Shown here: one piece after another, positions 51,435-61,531 of the stretch
Numbering within the stretch: position 1 is the first letter of the stretch
How the letters are laid out: the number at the start of each line of letters is the position of its first letter
Assembly: GCF_009931655.1 (NCBI RefSeq)
Contig: NZ_CP047984.1
Span: 3,241,001 to 3,305,000 of the forward strand
Direction: 5' to 3'
Length of the DNA: 64,000 nucleotides
From: Pontibacter russatus
GTDB taxonomy: Bacteria > Bacteroidota > Bacteroidia > Cytophagales > Hymenobacteraceae
Translations under genes and position numbers: made by a program
The notes under the pieces: model-generated
What the model saw: only the letters and a program-made list of their open reading frames with translations
Databases searched by the model: none
Told to the model about the DNA's origin: nothing

Positions 51435-52424
51435 ATGTCAATATTAGCATTTCAAATGCCGGAGAAAGTTGTGATGGAAAAAGCCGACGACTTTCATGGG
51501 CTATTTGAATTCAAGCCGCTTGAAAAAGGTTACGGGGTAACCATCGGGAATGCGCTGCGCAGGATTCTCCTTTCTTCTTTGGAGGGATATGCTATCACGA
51601 GCATTCGCATAGGTGGAGTATTGCATGAGTTCTCGTCTGTTGAAGGAGTGGTTGAGGATGTGTCTGATGTGATTCTTAACCTGAAGATGGTCCGCTTCAA
51701 AAAAATAAGCGAAGTACTGGACGAGAAAATCACTATTAACCTTAGCGGCCAGGATACATTCAAGGCTGGCGATATAAACAAGTTCACGTCAAGCTATGAG
51801 GTGCTGAACCCTGAGCTGGTTATCTGCCACCTCGACAGCAGCATCAACTTCGAAGTAGAGCTGACAATTCAGAAAGGCCGCGGTTACGTGCCCGCTGAAG
51901 AGAACAAGCCAGCCGAGCAGGTGTTCGGGCAGATTTCAATCGACGCCATCTATACCCCCATCAAAAACGTGAAGTTTAGTGTGGAGAACACTCGTGTGGA
52001 GCAGAAAACTGACTACGAGAAACTTGTTCTTGACATCCAGACGGACGGCTCCATTCATCCAGAGGACGCCCTGAAAGGCGCTGCCAACATCCTGATACAG
52101 CACTTCATGCTGTTCTCCGACAGCACCATGACCTTCGAGACGGCCAAGCCGGAAGAAGAGGAGGCGGTGGACGAGGAACTGCTGCACATGCGCAAGGTTC
52201 TGAAGACTTCGCTGCAGGATATGGATTTGTCTGTTCGTGCGTACAACTGCCTCAAGGCTGCCGACATCAAAACGTTGGGCGACCTGGTGCAGTTGGACAT
52301 CTCGGATATGATGAAGTTCAGGAACTTCGGTAAGAAGTCGCTGACAGAGCTGGAGAACCTGGTTCAGGAGAAAGGTTTGGTTTTCGGTATGGACCTTTCT
52401 AAGTATAAATTAGAAGAAGATTAA
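51435..52424 (+). CDS. rpoA: DNA-directed RNA polymerase subunit alpha
   Basis: 329 residues. N-terminal domain with [19 protein letters not shown] dimerises and scaffolds beta/beta'. An acidic linker ([13 protein letters not shown]) leads to the C-terminal helix-hairpin-helix domain ([24 protein letters not shown]), which contacts UP elements and activators. Confidence 0.97.
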   Translation: MSILAFQMPEKVVMEKADDFHGLFEFKPLEKGYGVTIGNALRRILLSSLEGYAITSIRIGGVLHEFSSVEGVVEDVSDVILNLKMVRFKKISEVLDEKITINLSGQDTFKAGDINKFTSSYEVLNPELVICHLDSSINFEVELTIQKGRGYVPAEENKPAEQVFGQISIDAIYTPIKNVKFSVENTRVEQKTDYEKLVLDIQTDGSIHPEDALKGAANILIQHFMLFSDSTMTFETAKPEEEEAVDEELLHMRKVLKTSLQDMDLSVRAYNCLKAADIKTLGDLVQLDISDMMKFRNFGKKSLTELENLVQEKGLVFGMDLSKYKLEED

Positions 52425-52495
52425 TTTCATCTACGGCATAATTCCCGATCCCTGCTGAGGTTGATCGACGGTATGCACGTGCACAATTCAATATA

Positions 52496-53116
52496 ATGAG
52501 ACACGGTAAAAAAGTAAATCACTTAGGAAGAACCGCTTCGCACCGCAAGGCAATGCTGTCTAACATGGCATCGTCCTTAATCCTGCACAAGCGCCTTTCT
52601 ACTACAGTAGCCAAGGCCAAGGCACTACGCAAGTATGTGGAGCCTCTGCTGACAAAATCAAAGAACGACACTACGCACTCCAGAAGAACCTGTTTTGCCT
52701 ACCTGCAAAACAAAGAGTCGGTGAAGGAACTGTTCGACGAAGTATCAACCAAAGTAGCAAACAGGCCAGGCGGATATACCCGCATCCTGAAGACCGGCTA
52801 CAGACTGGGTGATAATGCCGAGATGTGTGTGATCGAGTTGGTTGACTACAACGAGGACATGCTGAAAACAGAGGGTTCTGCTTCTACAGGCGCCAAGCGC
52901 ACACGCCGCCGCGGTGGCAAGAAGAGCACTGCTGAGGCTGCACCCGTAACCGATGCGAAAGCGAAAGCAACCGCTGCTCCGGCTAAAACCGATGCTCCTG
53001 CTGCAACTGCCGCCGCTGAAGAAACTGCTCCGGCACAAGAGGAAGCTGCACCTGAGGCAAACGACACTCCGGCTGAGTCTACTGATTCTGATGATGAGAA
53101 AAATGATGCGAAATAA
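52496..53116 (+). CDS. rplQ: 50S ribosomal protein L17 with Ala/Glu-rich tail
   Basis: 206 residues. The L17 body is residues 1-124 ([39 protein letters not shown]). Residues 125-206 form a low-complexity Ala/Glu/Pro/Lys/Thr tail ([20 protein letters not shown]) not found in E. coli L17 (127 residues). Such tails are known in Bacteroidota L17. Their role is unclear. Last gene of the alpha group, followed by a terminator. Confidence 0.95.
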   Translation: MRHGKKVNHLGRTASHRKAMLSNMASSLILHKRLSTTVAKAKALRKYVEPLLTKSKNDTTHSRRTCFAYLQNKESVKELFDEVSTKVANRPGGYTRILKTGYRLGDNAEMCVIELVDYNEDMLKTEGSASTGAKRTRRRGGKKSTAEAAPVTDAKAKATAAPAKTDAPAATAAAEETAPAQEEAAPEANDTPAESTDSDDEKNDAK

Positions 53117-53139
53117 GCATTTTTCGTAAATATTTCTGA

Positions 53140-53170
53140 GGGACACGGCGTAAGTCGTGTCCCTTTTTTA
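53140..53170 (+). terminator. terminator of the rplQ unit
   Basis: GGGACACG (53140-53147) pairs with CGTGTCCC (53156-53163) and is followed by six T, A and five more T. The T tract contains the carA -7 element. Confidence 0.8.
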
Positions 53171-53176
53171 TTTTTG
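53169..53176 (+). promoter_or_regulatory. carA -7 element inside terminator T tract
   Basis: TATTTTTG (53169-53176) matches TAnnTTTG, 16 bases before the carA ATG. No TTTG lies at the -33 distance because that position is occupied by the terminator stem. Confidence 0.5.
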
Positions 53177-53191
53177 CAACAAAACAGTTAT

Positions 53192-54304
53192 ATGAAAAAG
53201 CAAACTTCAACAGAAGCGATACTTCTTTTAGAAGATGGCACCGTTTACAAAGGCAAGAGCCTGGGGCGCATCGGCACATCGGGTGGCGAGTTGTGCTTCA
53301 ATACCGGTATGACCGGCTATCAGGAAATTTTTACCGACCCGTCCTACTACGGGCAGATGGTGGTGACCACGGTTTCGCATGTGGGCAACTATGGCGTGCA
53401 GCACCAGGAGGTAGAGTCGGACAGGATACAGATCAGCGGCCTGGTGTGCAAGGACTTCTCGCATCACTTTTCACGGAAAACAGCGGAGGGGTCGCTGCAG
53501 GATTACTTCGAGAAAGCAGGCGTGGTGGGCATCTGCGAGATAGACACGCGGGCGCTGGTGCGCCATATACGCGACAAGGGCGCCATGAACGCCATAGTCT
53601 CCTCCGAAACAACAGACATAGCAGAGTTGCGTAAAAAGTTAGCGGAGGTGCCGCATATGGCCGGGCTCGAACTGGCCTCGAAGGTGAGCACGCCGCTCAT
53701 ATATGAGCACAAGCCTGATGAAGTGAAGTTCAGAGTGGCGGTGCTGGACCTGGGCGTGAAGCAAAACAGCCTGAAGAACCTGGTGGCGCGCGGCTGCGAG
53801 GTGAAAGTGTTCCCGTACAATACACCCTTTGAGGAGATGGAGCAGTGGAACCCGGACGGCTATTTTGTATCGAACGGACCCGGCGACCCGGCCGCGACCA
53901 CGGTGGCGGTGAACAGCGTGAGGCAGATGCTTCAGAAGGAGCGCCCGCTTTTCGGGATATGCATGGGCCACCAGATGCTGGCGCAGGCCAACGGCATCGG
54001 CACCTATAAAATGCACAACGGGCACCGCGGGCTGAACCACCCTGTCAAGAACCTGCGTACCGGACGTTCCGAAATCACGAGCCAGAACCACGGCTTTGTG
54101 GTGGACGCCGAACAGCTCCGCAATCACCCGGAAGTGGAGATAACCCATATCAACCTGAACGATAACACCATCGAGGGCATCCGCATGAAATCGAAGCCTG
54201 CCTTTTCGGTGCAGTATCACCCGGAGTCATCGCCGGGGCCGCACGACTCGGAGTACCTGTTCGATGACTTCATCGCGCTCTTAGAACAAAGTAAAACCAA
54301 GTAA
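53192..54304 (+). CDS. carA: carbamoyl-phosphate synthase small subunit
   Basis: Glutaminase subunit supplying ammonia to CarB for pyrimidine and arginine synthesis. The 370-residue protein has the CarA N-terminal domain (LEDGTVYKGKSLG, FNTGMTGYQEI) and the class I glutamine amidotransferase domain with nucleophile Cys in GICMGHQML and the His/Glu pair in QYHPESSPGP. ATG at 53192 is chosen; an in-frame TTG six codons upstream (53174) would overlap the -7 element. carB is not in the window. Confidence 0.96.
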   Translation: MKKQTSTEAILLLEDGTVYKGKSLGRIGTSGGELCFNTGMTGYQEIFTDPSYYGQMVVTTVSHVGNYGVQHQEVESDRIQISGLVCKDFSHHFSRKTAEGSLQDYFEKAGVVGICEIDTRALVRHIRDKGAMNAIVSSETTDIAELRKKLAEVPHMAGLELASKVSTPLIYEHKPDEVKFRVAVLDLGVKQNSLKNLVARGCEVKVFPYNTPFEEMEQWNPDGYFVSNGPGDPAATTVAVNSVRQMLQKERPLFGICMGHQMLAQANGIGTYKMHNGHRGLNHPVKNLRTGRSEITSQNHGFVVDAEQLRNHPEVEITHINLNDNTIEGIRMKSKPAFSVQYHPESSPGPHDSEYLFDDFIALLEQSKTK

Positions 54305-54315
54305 AACTATTTTAA

Positions 54316-55602
<1,287 letters not shown>

Positions 55603-55629
55603 GAATCGCAAAACATAAAATAATTATGC

Positions 55630-55667
55630 ATAAGGCTGTGGGTTATATGACTCACAGCCTTATTTTT
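55630..55667 (+). terminator. eno terminator
   Basis: ATAAGGCTGTG (55630-55640) pairs perfectly with CACAGCCTTAT (55653-55663), then TTTT. Twenty-eight bases after eno. Confidence 0.8.
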
Positions 55668-55668
55668 G
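55661..55668 (+). promoter_or_regulatory. -7 element for the divIC/ftsB-like gene in the eno terminator
   Basis: TATTTTTG (55661-55668) matches TAnnTTTG, 26 bases before the next ATG, and is built from the descending arm and T tract of the eno terminator. Confidence 0.45.
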
Positions 55669-55693
55669 TATAGAGACCTTTAGCCTGACTCCT

Positions 55694-55993
55694 ATGTACA
55701 AACGCATCCCCAAAATTTTCCGCAATTTCTATTTCATCACCTCTTTTCTGTTCCTGATCTGGATGCTGTTTTTCGACTCCAACGACTTCATCACGCAGTA
55801 CCAGATGAACAAGACCCTGCGTGACCTGGAGGAGGAGAAGGAGCATTACCTGGTGAAGATGGAGGAAGTGCAGAAAGACCGGAAAGAGCTGATGAGCGAC
55901 CCGGAGCTGCTGGAGAAGTTCGCCCGCGAGAAGTACCTGATGAAGCGCCCCACCGAGGACGTGTTCATTATTGTGGAGAAAGAGGAGGACTGA
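55694..55993 (+). CDS. septum formation initiator protein (DivIC/FtsB-like)
   Basis: 99 residues: a short cytoplasmic start, one transmembrane helix (about 14-29, FITSFLFLIWMLFF), then a charged coiled coil (about 40-75) and the motif EKFAREKYLMKRPTEDVFII typical of the family. FtsB/DivIC bridges the division proteins FtsQ and FtsL. The position behind eno is conserved in Bacteroidota. Two family members can exist per genome, so the exact paralogue is not decided. Confidence 0.88.
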   Translation: MYKRIPKIFRNFYFITSFLFLIWMLFFDSNDFITQYQMNKTLRDLEEEKEHYLVKMEEVQKDRKELMSDPELLEKFAREKYLMKRPTEDVFIIVEKEED

Positions 55994-56463
55994 GGAATTA
56001 CGAATTATGAGTTCCGAATTACGAGTGAGAGGTATATAGGGGCAACGCGATTGGACCGGTGTGACTTCTCTTGTCATTTCAAACACTCCTGAGGCATGGG
56101 CCGAAGAGAGCCAGGGTAGCTGAGAGAAAGCTGGACAAAATGTCAAATAGGCTCCTCCACGATAGATCTCTTTAAATCACGCCTGAAGCAGATCGAATCG
56201 GCTATATCCTTCAGCTGACGGCATGGCTATATATGGGCAGCCTAGTCTGAGGCTTTTTACCGCGGCTATATATATAGCTTGCCTGGGAGTCTTCCTCTCG
56301 CTGATTTTATATATGGTATGGCTTAAGGCCCCGGCTATATAGCCAGCCAAGGCTACTGCCAGCTTCCCCATATTCCCCCTAAACAAATCCCTCCCCAAAT
56401 TATTTGTAAATTGCGCCATGCGCCACCGCTATATAGCAGTGGACTCACGTAATAAAAGATACT
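55994..56463. other. gene-poor spacer with repeat remnants and GCTATATAGC palindromes
   Basis: 470 bases without a convincing gene. It starts with degenerate heptamers (AATTACG, AATTATG, AGTTCCG, AATTACG at about 55997-56024), a repeat style common in Bacteroidota spacers. It then holds three perfect palindromes, GCTATATATATAGC (56265-56278), GGCTATATAGCC (56333-56344) and GCTATATAGC (56428-56437). The last is 27 bases before hscA. One 80-codon frame on the minus strand (56177-56419) has no recognisable product. Confidence 0.6.
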
Positions 56464-58329
56464 ATGGCAAAAGTTGCAATAAACCTTTCTACCGGCGCAC
56501 TTCAGCAAGCCGAGGTAATAGTAGGCATAGACTTAGGAACGACCAACAGCCTGGTGGCCTATATCCATCCTGAAGACAGGAAACCCATCGCCATCAACGA
56601 CCAGGGCCGTGGCACCATCGTGCCGTCAGTGGTACATTTTACGGAGAATGGCGAGACGATTGTAGGCACAGAGGCAAAAGAGTACCTCATCACCGATCCG
56701 GCCAACACCATCTATTCCATCAAGCGCCTGCTGGGCAAATCATATAAAGACTTGGGCGGGCACAAAGACTATTTCGGATATAAGATTATAGACGACGACA
56801 GCGAGGGGCTGGTGAAAATACGGGTGCAGGACAGGTTTTACTCTCCCATTGAGCTCTCGGCGGATATATTGAAAGAGCTGCGCGATCGGGCCGAGCACTC
56901 CCTGAAAACGCCCGTGAACCGGGCCGTGATTACCGTGCCCGCTTACTTCAACGACTCCCAGCGCCAGGCCACGCGCGATGCCGGGAAACTGGCGGGGCTG
57001 GAGGTGCTGCGCATCGTGAATGAGCCCACCGCCGCGGCGCTGGCCTACGGCATCGGCATTGACCCGAACGAAGAGAAAACGGTGGCGGTATATGATTTGG
57101 GCGGCGGCACCTTCGATATCTCCATCCTCAGCATCCACCAGGGCATATTCGAGGTGCTGTCGACCAACGGCGACACCTACCTGGGCGGCGACGACTTCGA
57201 CCGCGCCATTATCAACTACTGGATAAGCGAGAACCAACTACTGGCCGACACGGTGAACCAGGACAAGAACCTGTCGCAGGAACTGCGCCTGAGGGCGGAG
57301 GAGGCAAAAGTTGCGCTGAGTTCGCAGGAAGTATTTACCGGCACGGTGAACGGCACCATCGACTGCCATATAGAGCGCCACACGTTTGAGACACTCATCG
57401 CCCCGATTGTGGCCCGGACCATCGAGAGTTGCCGCCAGGCGATGACTGATGCCAAACTGACACCGGAGCAGATTGACGCCGTGATTATGGTGGGAGGCTC
57501 CACGCGGGTGCCGATGGTATATGAAGCCGTCTCAGAGTTTTTCGGGAAGCCGGCCAACAACTCGCTGAACCCGGACGAGGTGGTCGCGCTGGGCGCCGCC
57601 ATCCAGGCTGATATCCTGGCCGGTAACCGCAAGGATATCCTGCTGCTGGACGTGACGCCGCTCACGCTGGGCATCGAAACGATGGGTGGCCTCATGGACC
57701 CGATCATTCCGCGCAACTCCAAGATACCCACCAAAGCAGGCCGCCAGTACACCACCTCGGTGGACGGGCAGGTGAACATAAAGATTTCCGTGTTCCAGGG
57801 CGAGCGCGACCTGGTGAAGGAGAACCGCAAACTGGCCGAGTTTGATTTGAAGGGCATACCCGCCATGCCAGCCGGTTTCCCGAAGGTAGACGTGAACTTC
57901 GTCCTGAATGCGGACGGGATATTGAAAGTGGAGGCGATAGAGTTGCGCTCCGGCACACGCCAGGAAGTGGAGGTGAAGCCGCAGTATGGTCTGACGGACG
58001 AGCAGGTGGAGCAGATGCTCATGGACTCTATCACACACGCCAAAGACGATGTGACGGCGCGGATGCAGATTGAGGCCCGCAGCACCGCCGAGCAGATGCT
58101 GTACCAGGTAGAGCGCTTCGTGGAGAAGAACGGGGAGCACCTGACAGAGGAGGAGATAGCCCTGACCCGCAAAAACCTGCAACACCTGAAAGACGTGCTT
58201 GCATCGGGCGGCGACAAAGACGCCATCTATGGCGCCGTGGATGTGCTGGAGGCACAGACAAGCCCCTTTGCGGAGCGCGTGATGCAGATTTCCATCAAGC
58301 AGGCTATGTCTGGTAAGAGGATAGAGTAG
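56464..58329 (+). CDS. hscA: Hsp70 chaperone HscA (Fe-S cluster assembly type)
   Basis: 621 residues, with the leader before the ATPase that distinguishes HscA from DnaK. The nucleotide-binding domain has GIDLGTTNSLVAYI, NTIYSIKRLLG, NEPTAAALAYG, VYDLGGGTFDISIL and VGGSTRVP. The substrate domain (from about 385) has DVTPLTLGIETMGG, and a helical lid follows. HscA helps transfer Fe-S clusters from scaffold proteins with its J-protein HscB. No hscB, iscU or suf genes are in the window, so the partner is not visible. Transcribed alone between a palindromic spacer and a strong terminator. Confidence 0.88.
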   Translation: MAKVAINLSTGALQQAEVIVGIDLGTTNSLVAYIHPEDRKPIAINDQGRGTIVPSVVHFTENGETIVGTEAKEYLITDPANTIYSIKRLLGKSYKDLGGHKDYFGYKIIDDDSEGLVKIRVQDRFYSPIELSADILKELRDRAEHSLKTPVNRAVITVPAYFNDSQRQATRDAGKLAGLEVLRIVNEPTAAALAYGIGIDPNEEKTVAVYDLGGGTFDISILSIHQGIFEVLSTNGDTYLGGDDFDRAIINYWISENQLLADTVNQDKNLSQELRLRAEEAKVALSSQEVFTGTVNGTIDCHIERHTFETLIAPIVARTIESCRQAMTDAKLTPEQIDAVIMVGGSTRVPMVYEAVSEFFGKPANNSLNPDEVVALGAAIQADILAGNRKDILLLDVTPLTLGIETMGGLMDPIIPRNSKIPTKAGRQYTTSVDGQVNIKISVFQGERDLVKENRKLAEFDLKGIPAMPAGFPKVDVNFVLNADGILKVEAIELRSGTRQEVEVKPQYGLTDEQVEQMLMDSITHAKDDVTARMQIEARSTAEQMLYQVERFVEKNGEHLTEEEIALTRKNLQHLKDVLASGGDKDAIYGAVDVLEAQTSPFAERVMQISIKQAMSGKRIE

Positions 58330-58361
58330 GAGCGTCTGCTTTTATATATGGCTTATATATG

Positions 58362-58394
58362 AAAAGCGCTGGCAGGTAAACTGCCAGCGCTTTT
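58362..58394 (+). terminator. hscA terminator
   Basis: AAAAGCGCTGGCAG (58362-58375) pairs perfectly with CTGCCAGCGCTTTT (58381-58394), loop GTAAA, 32 bases after the stop. Confidence 0.85.
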
Positions 58395-58500
58395 GCTTTT
58401 AGTGCGGGTGCTAAGTTTACAGAGTTCAAACATGCCTGCCCCTCCTTGTCCTTTCGAGAGCCCCTACCCCAGGCTCAACTTGCAGGGGAAAGTATTTAAC

Positions 58501-58840
58501 GTGAACTCGGGAATTAATTGAATGTAATATTCTGCTATTGAAATGATCATAATAAAACACTCACTGACTCAGAGTGAAACCGTTTCCAGTTTTCACCTGA
58601 GGCACCTTGTAGATGTTGCGGTGCCGCACGCAGTAAGGCAGCCTGAGCAGAGCGAATAGAGGGCCCCTACCCCCGGCAGCTTCAGCTACACAGTGCTGAA
58701 GGAGATTAGTTTACCCCGAAGCATTTCGGGGAGGCCTCTCGGCCTGAGAGCACCAAAACCAGCTATAGAACTTAAAGTAAGTTAAGCCCAGAGGGATGAA
58801 CAGCGGCTACAAGCTTAGGCAGAATAATTCCCGAGTTCAC
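58501..58840. mobile_element. inverted-repeat-bounded non-coding element (MITE candidate)
   Basis: GTGAACTCGGGAATTA (58501-58516) is repeated in exact inverted form as TAATTCCCGAGTTCAC (58825-58840). After a short offset the match resumes (TTCTGC 58530-58535, GCAGAA 58819-58824). The 340-base unit has no open frame of note. No clear target-site duplication is seen. It could be a degenerate miniature transposable element. Confidence 0.4.
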
Positions 58841-58855
58841 ATTATTTAGCTCATG

Positions 58856-58971
58856 CCGCCAGTTTTAGCGAAGCGCAAATGTGGTTGTCCATGTTCACCT
58901 ATATCTACTTTCGCAAGTTATAAACTTGCTGCCATATACAACCGCCAGTTCCGCTTCGCTAAAACTGGCGG
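58856..58971. repeat. REP-like palindromic element 1
   Basis: Outer arms CCGCCAGTTTTAGCGAAGCG (58856-58875) and its exact inverse (58952-58971). An inner palindrome GCAAGTT-ATA-AACTTGC lies at 58913-58929. Its core CAAGTTATAAACTTG differs at one base from the second element at 60395-60413. Confidence 0.6.
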
Positions 58972-59068
58972 TATATAGGCTTCATGTATAGCCGCTGCTT
59001 CAATTGGAATGGCTGCATGTATCTCCATACAAGATGAGACCCCAGGAGGGGAGTGTACCATATATAGG

Positions 59069-60136
59069 CTACAGCTTTATGCCGAACCGCTTGCCCAGTT
59101 GCTCCAGGTCGCGCTCAACCGGTGGCAGCAGCGGGATGCCTTTCTTCAGGCGCTTCTCTGTCGTTTCCCGCTCCGGGTCGCCCGGAATCAGCACGGCCTT
59201 TTCGCCTTTCTTCACCTTCGCCTTCCGGAAAGCCTGGATCCAGTTGTCCATATGCGCCTTGAACTCGTCGGCTGGCCGGAAAGCATCGATACGCATCGCC
59301 CCTAGGAAATGGCCGATGCCTTCGCCTGGCAGGTTGTCTGCCACCGGCAGGAAGCTGACAAACGGAGGTACCCACGGGCCATAGTTCGCGCCGGAGAGCA
59401 CCGCCGAGAAGATATCGACAATGGCGGCCAGGGCATAGCCTTTGTGGCTACCGTGGGTTCTGTCGCTGCCCAGCGGCAGCAACGCGCCACCGTCCTTTAG
59501 TTCGTTGGCATTGGTCGAGCGCTCCCCGTCTTTTGTCTGTATCCAGCCCACAGGCGCTTTTTTCTCCTTGCGCTGCAGAATCTCCAGCTTGCCGTTGGCC
59601 GCTGAGGCCGTGGCAAAATCGGCTACAAATGCCGGCTGGTCTTTGGTGGGGATGGCCACTGCGATGGGGTTGGTGCCCAGCATGCGGTCGGTGGAGAAGG
59701 TGGGCGCCACCAGCGGCGAGGCGTTGGTCATGGCAATGCCAATCATATCAGAAGACAGGGCCTCCATGGCGTGGTAGCCCGCTATGCCGAAGTGGTTCGA
59801 GTTTTTGACCGATACCCAGCCGGTGCCCACCTTGGCTGCCTTCTCAATGGCGATGTCCATCGCCTTGGGGGCAATCACCAGGCCCAGGCCGCTGTCGCCG
59901 TCCACGGTGGCGGTGCTGGGGGTTTCGTGCACAATGCGCATGTTCGGCTTCGGGTTGATGCGCCCGGCCTCCCACAGCCGTACATAGCCGGTCAGCCGGG
60001 CCACGCCGTGCGAGTCCACGCCGCGCAGGTCGGCCTCTAAAAGTACTTCGGCGGCCAGTTTGGCGTCTTCGGGCGGGCAGCCCATATGCAGAAAAACCGC
60101 TTGTGTAAAATCGAACAGTTGTCTGTAGGTATGCAT
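59069..60136 (-). CDS. Ldh-family (malate/L-lactate-type) oxidoreductase
   Basis: 355 residues of the NAD(P)-dependent malate/L-lactate/ureidoglycolate dehydrogenase family, which is distinct from classical Rossmann lactate dehydrogenases. Conserved parts are DLRGVDSHGVARLTGYV, VKNSNHFGIAGYHAM (active-site His), LGTNPIAVAIPT and GSDRTHGSHKGYALA. The substrate (malate, lactate or another 2-hydroxy acid) cannot be told from sequence. Transcribed alone. Confidence 0.88.
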   Translation of the reverse strand: MHTYRQLFDFTQAVFLHMGCPPEDAKLAAEVLLEADLRGVDSHGVARLTGYVRLWEAGRINPKPNMRIVHETPSTATVDGDSGLGLVIAPKAMDIAIEKAAKVGTGWVSVKNSNHFGIAGYHAMEALSSDMIGIAMTNASPLVAPTFSTDRMLGTNPIAVAIPTKDQPAFVADFATASAANGKLEILQRKEKKAPVGWIQTKDGERSTNANELKDGGALLPLGSDRTHGSHKGYALAAIVDIFSAVLSGANYGPWVPPFVSFLPVADNLPGEGIGHFLGAMRIDAFRPADEFKAHMDNWIQAFRKAKVKKGEKAVLIPGDPERETTEKRLKKGIPLLPPVERDLEQLGKRFGIKL

Positions 60137-60521
60137 AAAGAATCAGATACTGATAAGGGCGGCAAATTAACAAAATATCAAGCCAAAGCCTGAACTTATA
60201 TAGCGCCTTGTGGGAGAGAGGCGCAGCATATATAAAACTGGAGGATAGGAGTGGTTTGATCCGGTAGTGGTATATAACAAATGAAATTTCTACATGACGT
60301 TTATGCTTCAAGTCTGCGACTTAGAGCTTGAGTTTACAACTGGGTAGTTCGTTCTGGATAGTTTTGCCAGTTAAAAACTGGCCTCATTTGTACTCCAAGT
60401 TGTAAACTTGAAGTATGGATAAACTTTTTTAAATTTTATGCAGAACGCCCCTCCTTGGACAAGGAGGGGCAGGGGTGATTGGACCCGGCAAGGCTTTATA
60501 TAGCTGAAGGAAACCAGTCCT
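60137..60521. other. intergenic stretch with repeat palindromes before the Ldh-family gene
   Basis: 385 bases without a gene. It carries AT-rich TATATA tracts near 60195-60240 and the REP-like unit 60327-60413. The perfect palindrome GCCCCTCCTT-GGAC-AAGGAGGGGC (60447-60470) lies 52 bases beyond the stop of the phosphatase gene, so it may also help end that transcript, although no T run follows. Confidence 0.6.
60327..60413. repeat. REP-like palindromic element 2
   Basis: CTTGAGTTTACAACTGGG (60327-60344) faces CCAAGTTGTAAACTTGAAG (60395-60413) as an imperfect inverted repeat. The perfect palindrome GCCAGTT-AAA-AACTGGC (60366-60382) lies between. Same nested design and CAAGTTRTAAACTTG core as element 1. 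Confidence 0.55.
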
Positions 60522-61469
60522 TTATAACAATCCCTCCTCCTGCAGCATCTTTTGCAGCACGCCTTCCTTCAGCGCGTAAGCCGACACCCGGATTTCCTGC
60601 AGGTGGTACTGCTCCAGCACAAAGTCTACGGCAATGCTGGCCAGCACAATCATATCGACGCGCATCTCCAGCATACCCGGTATGGCCAGGCGCTCTTTGT
60701 GGTTCTTGTGCAGCAGGTCGTGGTGTATCTGGTAGAAATCATACAGGGAAACAACCGAAGCGGGAGGCAGGTTTTGCTGGCGGCTGGTGTCGCCTTTGCG
60801 GAGGGCGTCGATGTCGCAGAGCGTGTCGAAGGTGCCGGAGGAGCCTATTAGAACGGTCGGTTTATATATAGCCACCGCTTCGGTGAGCGGCTGCAGTTTG
60901 TCCTGCAGGAAAGCCTTCTCGGCTGCCACGCTTTCCGGGGCAATCGGGTCCTGCCCGAAGAACTTGTCCATCAGGCGCTGCGCCCCCACTTCAAAACTGC
61001 GCTTCCAGAAAATTTCCTGTTTGTTGCAGAGGATGAACTCCACACTGCCGCCGCCAATGTCCATCACCAGCGCTGTTTTCTCGTCCAGCACGCCCGCGGC
61101 CCGCACGCCGTAATATATAAACTCAGCTTCCCTGTCGCCGTCAATCACCTCCACCCGGATGTCGGTTTGCTTATATATGTCTTTGATGAAGTCTTCGCCG
61201 TTGACAGCGTTGCGCACCATGCTGGTGGCCATGGCCCGCACCACCTGCACGTCATGCGCATCTATCTGCTTCCTGAAGTCCTTTAGCGTGTTGAGCGCCC
61301 GTTCATAGGCCTCGGGGGCAATGGCACCCCGGCTGATGCCGCCCTGGCCCAGCCGCACGGGTGCAGTAACTCTGACAAGTTCCTGTAGCTTTCCGCTTTC
61401 ATCCACCTCCGTAATGAGCAGGTGAAACGTGTTGGTGCCCATGTCGATGAGCGCGAAGCGTTTGGTCAT
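60522..61469 (-). CDS. Ppx/GppA family phosphatase
   Basis: 315 residues of the actin-like ATPase superfamily. The phosphate-binding loops are ALIDMGTNTFHLL near the N-terminus and LVMDIGGGSVEFIL at about 135-150, with IGSSGTFDTL later. Members split terminal phosphate from polyphosphate or pppGpp. This short form lacks the C-terminal HD domain of E. coli Ppx/GppA, so its substrate preference is open. Confidence 0.9.
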   Translation of the reverse strand: MTKRFALIDMGTNTFHLLITEVDESGKLQELVRVTAPVRLGQGGISRGAIAPEAYERALNTLKDFRKQIDAHDVQVVRAMATSMVRNAVNGEDFIKDIYKQTDIRVEVIDGDREAEFIYYGVRAAGVLDEKTALVMDIGGGSVEFILCNKQEIFWKRSFEVGAQRLMDKFFGQDPIAPESVAAEKAFLQDKLQPLTEAVAIYKPTVLIGSSGTFDTLCDIDALRKGDTSRQQNLPPASVVSLYDFYQIHHDLLHKNHKERLAIPGMLEMRVDMIVLASIAVDFVLEQYHLQEIRVSAYALKEGVLQKMLQEEGLL

Positions 61470-61531
61470 GGTTTAGTTTTTTGATTGTTGGGTATACAGA
61501 GCAGAGCGAATTTCAAGGCAGGAAGAACTTA

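Larger units (their letters stand above)
58395..59068. other. gene-poor stretch with repeat elements between hscA and the Ldh-family gene
   Basis: 674 bases with no gene I can support. It contains a GCCCCTCCTTG half-palindrome (about 58437-58449), two copies of a GCCCCTACCCC motif (near 58460 and 58660), an inverted-repeat-bounded element (58501-58840) and a REP-like palindromic unit (58856-58971). CCCCGAA...TTCGGGG (about 58714-58731) forms a further small hairpin. Confidence 0.6.

Noticed and set aside
56177..56419. 80-codon open frame on the minus strand between the divIC-like gene and hscA
   Set aside because: No recognisable product, and it runs through TATATA palindromes and repeat remnants, which keep frames open by chance. 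Left as part of the spacer description.
60447..60470. GCCCCTCCTT/AAGGAGGGGC palindrome as terminator of the Ppx/GppA gene
   Set aside because: The position fits but no T run follows on the minus strand, and a related half-site occurs near 58440, so it is more likely a dispersed repeat.
58395..60521. CRISPR array
   Set aside because: Repeats here are palindromic and few, with no regular repeat-spacer pattern and no cas genes.
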